Origin: Misgurnus anguillicaudatus
Taxonomy: Eukaryota; Chordata; Actinopteri; Cypriniformes; Cobitidae
DNA length: 64,000 nucleotides
Direction: 5' to 3'
Assembly (NCBI RefSeq): GCF_027580225.2
Contig: NC_073352.2
Coordinates: forward strand, 33,839,501 to 33,903,500
The notes beneath the pieces were generated by a model. That model had not been told where the DNA came from, ran no database searches, and saw only the letters and a list, made by a program, of their open reading frames with translations. The position numbers and the translations under genes were made by a program. Shown here piece by piece: positions 46,515 to 57,649 of the stretch (its first letter is position 1; the number at the start of each line of letters is the position of its first letter).

Positions 46515-47330
46515 GACTTTTTTGGGACCTTAATATTTAAGAGTGTTATGAGTGGCTGTAATTGTTTGGCATCTCAGATTGTCCTTCAAAACAGCGTTGG
46601 ATTTAAATTGAATGCATGTGAAACACGAGAAACACACCCAGTTGTTTTGCTTTACGCCACTCTGTAACTCCCTGTGAGCGAATAGACCGAGAGAAAAGTA
46701 CACTGATGGCATATTACTGACAGTGACAACTTCTCTAAAACACCTCTTGCACGCCAAAGGCTCCTCTGTGCGATCTCATCGGTGGGAGTGCGTCTTCAGA
46801 TACAACTATGATGTCATAATCTGCGATAATGTCATAGGCTAAACAGAGATATGAGGTGGGAGGAGTTCTTCATGACTACATGAGTGTTCAGTGATGTGAT
46901 GTAATCAGTCGCTGCTCTTGGGACTCGCACAGAAAACATTCATGTCATTAAAAGACTCCTATTTGTTACATAAAATACTTTTTTCTGTCATATTATAAAT
47001 TTCTGCCTTTAATTAAATACCTGAATAAATACATTTCTGTGCTCATGTCACAACGTTCAAGTGTTGTTATGCGGTTTCTAGGTGGTTGCTGTCACAGTAT
47101 ACCTTTGAAATCGTACTGAATTAGATGAAGTATTGGCCATTAAAACAGTACGTTTGTATATAGTATAAATATATGAGTAGTTTGAATGAATTTGGGAAGT
47201 TGCTACATCATGTCCCACATCATCATCACAACAGGTAACCGTTAACTTGGATGCTGTTTAAAAAAACGCAATTTAACCACAAGGAACAGCTGTTCCCTTT
47301 ATGTATTTGCATTTGAATAGAGCCGCGTTA
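46515..47330. other. No recognised gene
   Basis: Mostly unique sequence. 46800-46850 holds ATGATGTCATAATCTGCGAT with a second ATGTCAT close by, resembling paired CRE-like sites; function is unknown. Confidence 0.3.
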
Positions 47331-47340
47331 CTGACGTTTT

Positions 47341-47530
47341 GAATATGACGCCTCTTTTGTTTCTTTGTTGGGTGAATACGCTCCCAGGGGCTCACAAGTG
47401 TCCACCAAACACACCAAAATCTTGTCAGAAGTTTTGAAAATGACGCCTCTTTTGTTTCTTCGTTGGGTGAATACGCTCACAGGGGCTCAAAAGTATCCAC
47501 CAAACAGACCAAAATCTTGTCAGAAGTAAA
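47341..47530. repeat. 95-bp tandem duplication
   Basis: Two adjacent copies with period 95 bp, beginning near TGACGCCTCTTTTGTTTCTT (47346 and 47441) and ending CTTGTCAGAAG. They differ at only a few positions, such as CTCCCAGG versus CTCACAGG. Confidence 0.9.
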
Positions 47531-47625
47531 AGGTCATCCAGGTACTTTTCGCCTACTGTTTTTCGAATACTATGAATTTAGACATAGTCGTCTTGTGTAC
47601 TGCTTTTCCAACGCTATCTCACAAG

Positions 47626-47822
47626 AATTCGTACATATTTTATGACTTGGCTAATTCGTATTAATTCATACAACCACATTCGTAAGTTTTGGTACGATTT
47701 GCCTTGACCCCTGTAATGTTGGGTTAGGTGCGGTGTTAGGGGTTCAGTTTTTTTTTTTTTATGAGAATCGTAAGTTTTTTCACGATTAACTTCGTATGAA
47801 TTCATACAAATTAGGACGCAGC
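47626..47822. mobile_element. Palindromic MITE (TTCGTA...TACGAA-type arms)
   Basis: ATTAATTCATACAACCACAT and CGTAAGTTTTGGTACGATT on the left mirror AATCGTAAGTTTTTTCACGA and TATGAATTCATACAAATTAG on the right. A T-run lies in the loop. Confidence 0.55.
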
Positions 47823-47840
47823 AATGCTGCCTGGCCCAAT

Positions 47841-47990
47841 TAAAAAAGTAAAAAGTTAGATCAACTTAAAAATATTTCTTTAATTTGTAACACCTAAAAA
47901 AAATTAACTTTAGGAGAAAATGTTGATTTACAACTTTTACCAATTAACGTAATTTTTTAAGTTGATCCAGCTTTTCACTTTTTACAGTAT
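47841..47990. mobile_element. Palindromic MITE (AAAAAGTAAAAAGTTAGATC ends)
   Basis: The right arm TTGATCCAGCTTTTCACTTT mirrors the left; AACTTTAGGAGAAAATG lies in the middle. It ends directly before the family K copy at 48031. Confidence 0.6.
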
Positions 47991-48030
47991 ATGTCGATTC
48001 AATTGTTTACGTTAGTTCACTGTGCATTAA

Positions 48031-48577
48031 AGAGCTCGTATGGTTCGATTCACGTTTTTAAATATCCTTTGGTGTGTAAGTGTGTATTAGTTCATGTTAA
48101 TGATATGCAAAAGGTAGAAACCCCAAAGTAAATGACGCGAGTTATCGTTTCCAACGTAAATCTCTTTTCTTGGACTACAACAAACACACGGATTGTAGGC
48201 AACAGTTTACTTCCTGGGATTGTTGACATGGTAAAGACCAACATTATCATAATTCCTCCCGCTTGGACTCACAGCCTGTAAGTTAACTCCTGTTAGCATT
48301 GCATTGTAAGCGAATCTTTCAAACATGGTAAGCACCACATTTCCTGCTGACGTCAGAGGTATTCAGACCAATCACAACATACAGATTAACTGGCCAATCA
48401 GGGACACAGCGCTTTTCAAAATTGCATTTGAGAAAAGCTGGAGCTACAAAAATGTACGGTATGTGAAAAACAATGTGTTTTTTTACCATAAACCATGCAA
48501 ACACATTATATATGTTTGTATTGTATTATACCAAATACACAAAATAACGTTGTTTTTAGCAATGAAATATGTTCACT
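48031..48577. mobile_element. TTAA element, family K, copy 2 (intact)
   Basis: TTAA lies at 48027-48030 and 48578-48581. It aligns with 11179-11705 over its length and keeps the single internal TTAA at 48097-48100 that is the insertion point in the third copy. Confidence 0.8.
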
Positions 48578-48753
48578 TTAACTAATATTAACAGTTTTGA
48601 TTTTAAAAATGTTTAACTAGATGAATAAATGTTGTGGACGTATCAATCATTGTTAGCTAAATAAGTACGTTAACCAATGTTAGCAAATACAACCTCATTG
48701 AAAGTGTTACCGTTTTAATCAATATGCATTAAAATAATAATAATAAAAATAAT

Positions 48754-48885
48754 TTGTGTTCCTGTAGCTCAATTGGTAGAGCACTGCACAAAGGTTTGAT
48801 GTCCAAAAACACACACACACACACATCTTTATATAAAATATACAGCTTGAATGCACTTTTATCGCCTTTATCCATAAATGTAAAA
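48754..48885 (+). mobile_element. tRNA-derived SINE with recognisable box A
   Basis: Box A TAGCTCAATTGG is at 48765-48776 followed by TAGAGCACTGCA. Box B has decayed to GGTTTGATGTCC. A short (CA)n run and the tail GCTTGAATGCACTTTTATCG follow. It is not a functional tRNA gene: no acceptor-stem partner is visible. Confidence 0.7.
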
Positions 48886-48899
48886 TCCTCATGTGTCCG

Positions 48900-51280
48900 A
48901 AGTCTTCCATCTGTTCAGTGAGAAAGTTTTTACTTTCGTCAGTGCAATCTCAGGCTTTCTAATCTCGACAGTTCAGGGCCTTCACTTGCTCAAGTTGAAA
49001 AGGCTAAGGAGTTGTCGTACTGCTACTGCAAGCTCGGTGTTAATATCAGTAGCTATCTGCATGTTCGTCCCTCCCTGTCCACTGGACCAGCCCAGTCTCC
49101 CCCGGCCCTGTTCTCGGCTCGTAACACTTCACTACAAGCCCGTGATTGATGGCTGGGAAACAGCGGTAATGCAGCCCGACAGGAATGCCATTACTGCAAG
49201 ATTCACACACCCCTACGAGATTCCAGCACGCCGGTGAGACGGAGCGTCAGAGCCGGAACGAGAAAGCGCCTGGAATTTACATTAATTCGTGTTTTGAAGC
49301 ACAGGGAGGGGAATAATAGTTCTGAGGAAGGCAAATGCACAAATTCAACACATCTATCGCTCTTTCCATTGAAGGTGGTCTTCACCTGCATGCTCTCATA
49401 AAGGCTTTTTCATAACATTTGCAAATTTAGATTGATGAAGAATGAATATTAATTGACAATGTTACTATAATAACGGTGTGTTCCCCAACAATGTTGCATT
49501 GAATATGCAAAATACTAGAAAGGAAAATACTATTTTTGGCTAAAAATAAACAAAATTTATGAATTTCTTTTTAAAACTGTGTGTACCTAACCACCTTACC
49601 ACGATGCACAACGTATGCTTTTAATAATAATTTATCATTCATGCTGTTGAGCGAATTTTGCAGGAAATGTCTGTTTTTCCAAGAAACATATACATATATA
49701 CACATATAGCAAATATATAAGTATGTACAGGTTATAATATAAATGTGTGAGGATAATAATATTAAAATAATATCAAAATCCAATTATAAAAAGTTTGTTT
49801 TCCATCACTTCTCATTGTTCCCTTACTCCGGTTTCTGGATCTACCTCTCTCTCCCTCTCCTGCTACCCTTAGAGATCCATTAAGGAGCGCAAGGTAAACA
49901 CTTACTATTCATAAATAAGCTTTTAAGGTCTTTCCCTCTCATAAACTTGATGAAACTTCACGGGCCAATGGGCAACATTAGAGAAGAAAGGTTAAGTGGT
50001 GACCACATTGTCGTCACCTGTGGGGACGCATCACAGACCGGGAACATTCCAGATAATGTATATCGCTTACTCAACTACTAAATAATTCCTGTCCTGTATG
50101 TATTAACACTCTAAATTATGCTTAAAGTATACTTTAAAGAAAACAATTTCTTACAATAGAAATAACTGAATGCCCAGAAGGAATGTGAACAAGCAACCAA
50201 TCACGTTTTGCTCTGTAGCTAAGCTCGTGTTGCTATCCCACGACTGGAAAGGAATTCGGTTGTAACCGGGCTTTGTTTGTTCGGACACCCGTACGGTATG
50301 TTCGACGTCTCCTAAAAGCCCCCCATCAAACATCCAGAACAGTGATTCATCGGCTAGAACTCAGAGATTCGTTTTGCAGCTCACCTAAATCTCACACAGG
50401 CCATTACTGTCAACGGGGTGAGATGTTTTGGCATTTGTTATTAGTTATGAGTGCTGAGTTTACTCCTAATGGCGAGGAACTGCGATGAATCAGTATGAGA
50501 GCGGTTCAGTTGGGAGAAACATTAGGACGACAATGGGTTTGGTGGTTACTTGCTGCTTCTGTGGTCTACATCAAAGTAGCCACATGAGCCTTACTGCTTT
50601 AAAACAATCAACTGCTAATGAAATGCATATACGGCGAACACCATATTTAAAACCTTACGTGAGACCGAGTCTCATCCAACGTGATCTCATGCGAATACGT
50701 GTGTATTTGTACTTAAAGTGCATGTGGGTTTTGCGCAGACCGATCGGCGAGGTTTGCCACTTGCAGTCGAGGGAGGAGCTGAAGATGGAGCCGTCAAGCC
50801 AGACACCTGCTGCTTGCCGTAGTGACGTGTGTGCCGTGATTCCTTTGATTTCTGTTTTTTTAATCGTATATGAAGTGAATTAGATGGTGACTTTGATAAA
50901 AACAAACCTTTTAATAAAGAATTGCAACCAGAAACATTTTATATTTAATATTTTAATTGCTGCTTATATATTGTATGCCCGAAAATAACAGGAAACAAGC
51001 CTACATTATTAAAATACAATGAGTTTGGTATTTTCATTTTATTACACGACACAATATAACATATTTATGCATATTAATGTGTTTTTTCCTGTTATAAAAA
51101 CATGAATTTATTAGTTTAACTGAAGGTTGGATTAAACTTGAAACGCATGTGATCGTTGTCATCATTGAGGCGACCAATCACGAAGAGCTGTGAAGTCATC
51201 ACAACTCTGTGCAGCCGCTCTGGAGATGCTGCACCGGCTGAGCTAGCCGGCTCCTCTCGTAACGCTCTCGCGGTACTTTA
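48900..51280. other. No recognised gene; includes low-repeat blocks
   Basis: 48900-49260 and 49860-50060 show few repeat features. 50740-50830 resembles a relative of the palindrome at 51838-52045 (CAGACCGATCGGCG). Frames here, the longest being 132 codons at 50485-50883, have no recognisable motif or splice context. Confidence 0.3.
49873..49893 (+). other. Microexon-like segment, 21 nt
   Basis: A long pyrimidine tract (CTCTCTCCCTCTCCTGCTAC then CCTTAG) precedes AGATCCATTAAGGAGCGCAA plus G and the donor GTAAAC. The 21 nt keep the frame and read RSIKERK in frame 1. Its length and phase fit an alternatively used microexon, but no partner exon is recognised. Confidence 0.18.
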
Positions 51281-51288
51281 AAACCCAG

Positions 51289-51764
51289 CCCAGTCTCACG
51301 AAATTTCGTTATATAGTTACGTAATTTTTTTATTCTTTTTTCGTGATATTATAACAAATTTACGTGTTTTTTCGTGTTTGTTTCCTGTTTTCGTGTGATT
51401 ATCACGTATAAGTTACTCAATTGTTTTGTCCTATTTTCTTACCATTGTCGCTTCGTTATGGGGCTAGATTTACATAAAATGACATCCCTACCCCAAACCA
51501 ACTCTAACCCTAACGCCAGGCGACATATAAAAAATATTCCGAAAATATAGTATAAACCAATATATAAAGTGACATTCTAATGCAAGCACCAAATCTACCC
51601 TAAACCGAAGCGACAATGGTTTAAAAATAGTAAAAAGCAGTTGAGTAACCAATACGTGATAATCACACGAAAACAGGAATTCGTTATACGATCACAAAAA
51701 AACTCGGAAATTCTTCATAATAAAAAAATTATGTGACTATATCACGAAACCTTGTGAGACTGGG
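51289..51764. mobile_element. Foldback 'ACGA' element with CCCAGTCTCAC ends
   Basis: The left end CCCAGTCTCACGAAATTTCG is mirrored by CACGAAACCTTGTGAGACTG plus GG. Inner arms include TCGTGTGATTATCACGTATA and its inverse TACGTGATAATCACACGA. The core has ACCATTGTCGCTTCGTTATG and CTAACCCTAACGCCAGGCGA. Confidence 0.8.
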
Positions 51765-51837
51765 TAGTTAAAACCACAGTAACGTGTCTTCAGCACCAGC
51801 TCAAGTCGGACAAAATAACTAACCGGCATGCACTGCT

Positions 51838-52045
51838 TTAAGTCAGCCGCCGATCGGTCTGTGCAGCGCCGAATGAAGCGGATTTAAAAGAGGAACTATA
51901 TTTTATGGCGTAATAGCACTTCTGGGAGCACTTCGACTCGGCGCAGTAACACCCTCCCTCTCCCATTATGAGAGTGAGAAGGGGAGCGGACTTTTCAGGC
52001 GAGTCGAAGTACTCCCAAAAGTGCCACCACGCCACAAAATATAGT
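51838..52045. mobile_element. Palindromic MITE with GCGGATTTAAAAGAGGAACT arms
   Basis: The left arm GCGGATTTAAAAGAGGAACT and AGCACTTCTGGGAGCACTTC is mirrored by GAAGTACTCCCAAAAGTGCC and AGTTCCTCTTTTAAATCCGC. The outer left end has GCCGCCGATCGGTCTG. Confidence 0.75.
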
Positions 52046-52049
52046 TCCT

Positions 52050-54055
52050 CTTTTAAATCCGCTTAGAAAAGCGCTACGTTTTATTTTATACCACCAAACT
52101 TGCTCGTATAACTACTCGTCTTAAATAGGAAAAACGTTGATGTGTTTGGTCACTTCTAACTTTATCTCTAAATGGCACCATTGAACGAATGGGGCCAAGC
52201 CAAATGCCACCGAAGCGCCGCAGCGCGCTCCAGCGCTTACGTGCACGCACACAGATGATAGAGGGATGTATCAACAATTCTTAGTTAAGGTAATAACATA
52301 TTTTAATATTGAAAATGAGTAGACTATTCCTTTAATTCTACGTATTTACGTAATAGTACGTATTAACAGTGAGACCAGGCTGAATTATTTGCATGAAAAC
52401 CCAAATAAAGTATTGTGGCATTTCAAGGTATATTCCTCCATGGAAATGGTTGTGTTATAGCTGTAAAGCAGAAATCCTAAAGTCCTCTTCACTCCCTTCT
52501 CAATCTGACTTTGATTAACGCCGCAGCCCATGGCGGGGTGGGAACTGGCCCTCACGCGGTGATGTCATTACGACCAGAGCGCTCCAGGTTGACCATCACA
52601 TTCGAGGCGGAGTGCTGAGTCATTTGCCGCATACTCGCGCAATGGCGAGTTTCCCGTCAGGGATAGTGTTTGTCTCGCAGCACTGGGAGCGCTGGCTGAC
52701 ATCATGACGGGATCGAGTGGAACTCTTTGGCCGAGCGAGAGGCGTAGAGAGTCCACCCTCGTTCTGATCCACACACACTGTCGGGCCTCAGTTTCACCAT
52801 GTGTTCGGGCTAACACACACATGCACACACTCACACCTCTCCCCTGGAGAAATCTATTTCACCATATATCCTTAGGACTGCACACATACACCGCTCTCGT
52901 TCTCACGTTTCATGCACTGGGATCCATCTCGTACAGTACATGGCCCACCCAGGAGCGCAGCCTGCCCGTTTCATAATACTGCACGTGTGTGTTTGTGTGT
53001 GTGTGCATGTATAGGTGGGCAGGTGGTTGTGTGTTTGTACAGCTCATCTGTTTCTATAGGTGATTTGTTTTAAAGTGAACATATGCTTTGGGACGCAGCG
53101 TTGCATTCCACGTATGTACACATGCGCTTGTGTGTGTGTGCGCGTGCGTGATTACCTCTCCTGTTGTTCACACACTGAAGGAACACAGCTGCTCTCTCTC
53201 ACCCCGTATCGCTGCAAATATCTGGCTCTCCCTTTACATTCTATTAGAGCTCACACAAATATCTGCCTCGGGTCTAGTCTTCATACGTCTGTATTTCCAG
53301 AAGACATCTCCGATATCAGTCTGTTTCTGCCAGTCCCACTCATACTCATCGAACACATGCGCCGACACGCGGGACACGATCGATCAGCGTGCCAGTCAAT
53401 TGATTTGACAGCTAGCATGAAAAGTCCTGACAAATGGTTTGTGGCAATATAAAGCCAAATCAAGCTGTCACTGAGCTGGAAATGAAGGTGGGAGATGGAC
53501 TCCAAGATCAAGCGCATCTCAGCGGCAGAAGAATGAGACTCATCTGATCGCAATTCTTTGCTGTTTGTTTAGGAGGCCATTCATACCTGACAGGGACTAA
53601 TGCGGCAGTGCTTCTTTGAATCGGTGCCAACCTTGCGATGTCTGAGAGAAAGCACATACAAAGTGCGGAGAAAAAAAGAATGAAAAATAAATGTACACTT
53701 AAGCAAATCTGTAAGTCGTCATTTAGACTCATTACCAGCTCGCTGTGCTGGGCTCAAACCAGCAGTCCTTCAGTTGCCCACCTTGGGCTTTTACCACTGG
53801 ACCACACCATCTCCCATGGCTTTGTCAGGACGGTTCAAGACTTGAAAAATTAGTTAACATCAACAGAGACAGATAACATTTCAGTGTGACATATTCGGCT
53901 AATTTTTGAAGTGCGCCATCAATATAGATGTATAGACCATACTCAGAGTAGACAGCTTATTTCATTTGATGCCAAATAAAACAAGGCTGGAGTACAGTCA
54001 ATATGTCTTACAGTTTTATGATCAATTTTCATGCTTTGAGTTTTTGGTGATTTGT
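52050..54055. other. No recognised gene
   Basis: 52320-52375 (ACGTATTTACGTAATAGTAC, GTGAGACCAGGCTG) looks like the end of a foldback-family relative. 52770-53170 is rich in CA/TG repeats. 53400-53640 appears unique. Frames of 100-130 codons at 53060-53452 overlap each other in different frames and lack motifs. Confidence 0.3.
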
Positions 54056-54063
54056 TGACTTAA

Positions 54064-54213
54064 AGGTGTAGCGGAGGATTTTCTCGAATTTTAGAAAAAA
54101 AACGCCTTCTCCACTTTTAAAAAAAAATGCAATTGTGCAACACTCCTGATTGACAAGGAGGACCAATTAGTCTTGATGATCCACCCGGAAAAAGAAAATC
54201 CTCCGCAATACCT
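54064..54213. mobile_element. TTAA-flanked 150-bp MITE
   Basis: TTAA lies at 54060-54063 and 54214-54217. Ends AGGTGTAGCGGAGGATTTTC and GAAAATCCTCCGCAATACCT are inverted. Confidence 0.8.
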
Positions 54214-54219
54214 TTAACA

Positions 54220-55500
54220 ATTGACAACTGAGTACGCAGCAGTACCACACATTGAATGCTTTTGCTTGCATTAATAGTCTCCACAATTTGCCTCCACAAC
54301 TTTTTTTACAGCATAAAAGCATCACGTCTCAATACCTGCACAGCATCTTCATTTAAAACACCAAAAGAGAGTCTGTCACCATGGTATCCATTGTCTAGCA
54401 CCATCATGTTAATTACCTCCCTAATGAAGCGGTTGCTGTGACGACGCCCCACCTCTCATCAGACAGCTGTGAGCAGACATCTCTGGCAGGAAGAGGCACA
54501 GATGCGCTCTGGTTTCGGGAAGGTAAAGACTATGTTTAATGTTAGTCTGGGAGGAGTACACTGCCTCTGGGATTAAGCAGCTGTTTGCTCCTGTAAAAAG
54601 AGAGAAGGTAAAGAAGTATTACGAGGAATACGCTCAAGAATGCATATGACCATACGAGATTCGGCGCTGGTAATTATAGTCTCAGAGATAATGGAATAAG
54701 GTGCAGAAACATCTGCAGAGCTCACACAAAACTGCACAGACATGTTTACGGCATGTGCCTGGAATCAACACGTTTAAAGCGTTACTTTACTGTATAATGA
54801 ATAAGCGATTCCTTTTGAGCCACTTTCAAATTGTGTACCATATATTTGTTCAGTATGAACTCAAAAGTATTTAAAAAATTTGAAATACGTTAGATGCAGA
54901 TTACCTTGTAGATGTTTAAAATGTGAATTTTGCGACACATTGTGAAAATTATTTTAAACATTTTATGATACTGAATCCAACACAAGTATTACAACCCCAC
55001 AAAACTGCTATTGATAAGTATATGTTAGATTAAAATTAACATTCACATTTTTTTCATTTAGCAGACATGTTTATCCCAAGCGACTTGCAAATGAAATAAC
55101 ATTTAATCTAAAACTGTAACATAATGTTTCCATGTAAACTCTTATATGAGATGTGTAAAGTAAACCTAAAGTTCATTGCAAAGTTTTTAATACAATAAAA
55201 ATTGTAACCATTGACTTCCATTGTAGGAAAAACAAATACAATGGAATTTAATGGGTACCATCAACTGAGCTTACCATAATTTATCTAAATATCTTCTTTT
55301 GTTTCCAACAAAGTAAAAAAAAAACTCATACAGGTTTAGAGCAACATGAGAGTGAGTAAATAATGAATTTTTATTTTTGGGTGAACTTGCCCTTCAGTAA
55401 GGGAATTATAAAGAATAAAAACATTGTTGACAAGTCTCTAAAGTCCCACGGTAGTCGATAATTTTATCCCTTAAAACTCATCTTTGAGCATTATAATAGC
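54220..55500. other. No recognised gene; repeat fragments near the end
   Basis: 55048-55100 contains a reversed SINE tail (TTTAGCAGACATGTTTATCC). 55330-55392 is a right-end fragment of the 14613-type MITE (GAGAGTGAGTAAATAATGAA). A 33-nt exon-like segment at 54490-54522 (EEAQMRSGFGK, donor GTAAAG) is discussed as a finding. Confidence 0.35.
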
Positions 55501-55523
55501 ATATATAAAAGTCCATCCTGTCA

Positions 55524-57000
55524 CTCAATCGCTCCAGCTCAGACCATAGATATAAATATGTAAATCAGTCTCCACCTCCACCCAATCGCTCCATCTAAGA
55601 CCATAAATATAAATATGCAAAACAATCTCCACCTCCACTCAATCGCTCCATCTAAGACCATAAATATAAATATGCAAAACAATCTCCACCTCCACTCAAT
55701 CGCTCCATCTAAGACCATAAATATAAATATGCAAAACAATCTCCACCTCCACTCAATCGCTCCATCTAAGACCATAAATATAAATATGCAAAACAATCTC
55801 CGCCTCCACTTAATCACTCCAGCTCATACCATAGATATAAATATGCAAATCAGTCTCCACCTCCACCCAATCGCTCCATCTAAGACCATAAATATAAATA
55901 TGCAAATCAGTCTCCACCTCCACTCAATCGCTCCAGCTCAGACCATAGATATAGATTTGTGAATCAGTCTCCGACTCCACCCAATCGCTCCATCTAAGAC
56001 CATAAATATGCAAAACAATCTCCACCTCCACTCAATCGCTCCAGCTCATACCATAGATATAAATATGCGAATCAGTCTCCGTCTCCACTCAATCGCTCCA
56101 TCTAAGACCATAAATATAAATATGCAAAACAATCTCCGCCTCCACTCAATCACTCCAGCTCATACCATAGATATAAATATGCAAATCAGTCTCCGTCTCC
56201 ACTCAATCGCTCCATCTAAGACCATAAATATAAATATGCAAAACAATCTCCGCCTCCACTCAATCGCTCCAGCTCATACCATAGATATAAATATGCAAAT
56301 CAGTCTCCGTCTCCACTCAATCGCTCCAGCTCAGACCATAGATATAAATATGCAAAACAATCTCCGCCTCCACTCAATCGCTCCAGCTCATACCATAGAT
56401 ATAAATATGCAAATCAGTCTCCGTCTCCACTCAATCGCTCCAGCTCAGACCATAGATATAAATATGTGAATCAGTCACCGCCTCCACTCAATCGCTCCAG
56501 CTCATACCATAGATATAAATATGCAAATCAGTCTTCGACACAACCCAATCGCTCTATCTAAGACCATAAATGTAAATATGCAAAATAGTCTCCGCCTCCA
56601 CTCAATTGCTCCAGCTCATACAATAGATATAGATTTGTGAATCAGTCTCCGCCTCCACTCAATCGCTTCAGCTCATACGCTCCAATCTCCGCCTCCACTC
56701 AATCGCTCCAGCTCATACCATAGATATAAATATGCGAATCAGTCTCTGCCTCCACTCAATCGCTCCAGCTCATACGCTCCAGTCTCTGCCTCCACTCAAT
56801 CGCTCCAGCTCATACCATAGATATAAATATGCGAATCAGTCTCCACCTCCACTCAATCACTCCAGCTCATACCATAGATTTAGATATGCAAATCAGACTC
56901 CGCCTCCACCCAATTCCTCCATCTTAGACCATAAATATAAATATGCATATCAGTCGCCACCTCCATTCAATCGCTCCAGCTCAGACCATAGATATAACTT
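55524..57000. repeat. 57-bp minisatellite with octamer motifs, about 1.5 kb
   Basis: About 26 units, each with CTCAATCGCTCCA(G/T)CT, (A/T)AGACCATA(A/G)ATATAA and ATATGC(A/G)AA. Type 1 units read CCATCTAAGACCATAAATAT ... GCAAAACAATC; type 2 units read CCAGCTCATACCATAGATAT ... GCAAATCAGTC. The types alternate around 56040-56460, giving a 114-bp higher-order period, and some units are shortened (56660-56790). Seven units contain a perfect ATGCAAAT octamer. Because 57 is divisible by 3, open frames of 19-residue repeats appear on both strands; these are most likely by-products. Confidence 0.95.
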
Positions 57001-57340
57001 AAAATAATAGGTTGAACTGACTTGCAAAACCAAGTTGTTTTATGCTGCATTTTTTTTTTACAGTTTTTGAACAGCGTGTGCTGTAATTCACTCATTAAAT
57101 TGTGTTGATGTGATTGGTTACATGTTTGTAACGTAGGAAACCGAGTTGATTTCAAACCGTGGTTTTGAGTCTGTTTTTGGAAAACACACAGCAATGATGT
57201 TAAATGGTAAAATTTGCACGTGGTTTATCTTAAAGCATATTAAAAACACCACATAGACATCTAAACAACAATACAAACTTGATTTTCACCACAGGGGGAC
57301 TTTAACCAGAAATGTATCCTAAAAAAGAAACACCTTCAAT

Positions 57341-57646
57341 TAGGGCGTTTTCACATTAGCACTTTTGGTGCGCACCTGGGTTTGATTGACATCAGAGTTC
57401 GGTACATTTGGATGATGTGAACGCTGTCCTCCGAACTTGGGTGCGCACCCATGAAACGTCCTCGAGTCCGCTTAAAATGGGTGGTCTGGGGTCCGGTTCA
57501 TGTGAACTCCAGATCTGTTCGCTGCTGATGTGAGCGCAATCGTACCAAATCGCGGAAGTGAATCGCTGTTAATTACGTATTATATGAAATGTCCCAACAA
57601 CTCGGGTTTGGACCAGGCAATCGCACCAAATGTGAAACCACCCTTA
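57341..57646. mobile_element. MITE with TAGGGCGTTTTCACATTAGC-type ends
   Basis: The right end GCACCAAATGTGAAACCACC followed by CTTA mirrors the left with mismatches. Inner GGTGCGCACC and GGGTGCGCACCC are palindromic. CG-richer than the flanks. Confidence 0.7.
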
Positions 57647-57649
57647 GAT

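Noticed and set aside
48754..48885. Possible functional tRNA gene
   Set aside because: Only box A is well preserved; box B and stems are decayed and the typical SINE tail follows.
50485..50883. 132-codon plus-strand frame
   Set aside because: Overlaps a relative of a palindromic repeat, with an antisense frame of similar quality.
55615..56469. Periodic 19-residue proteins
   Set aside because: Both strands are open because the 57-bp repeat length is a multiple of three; no start context or gene structure.
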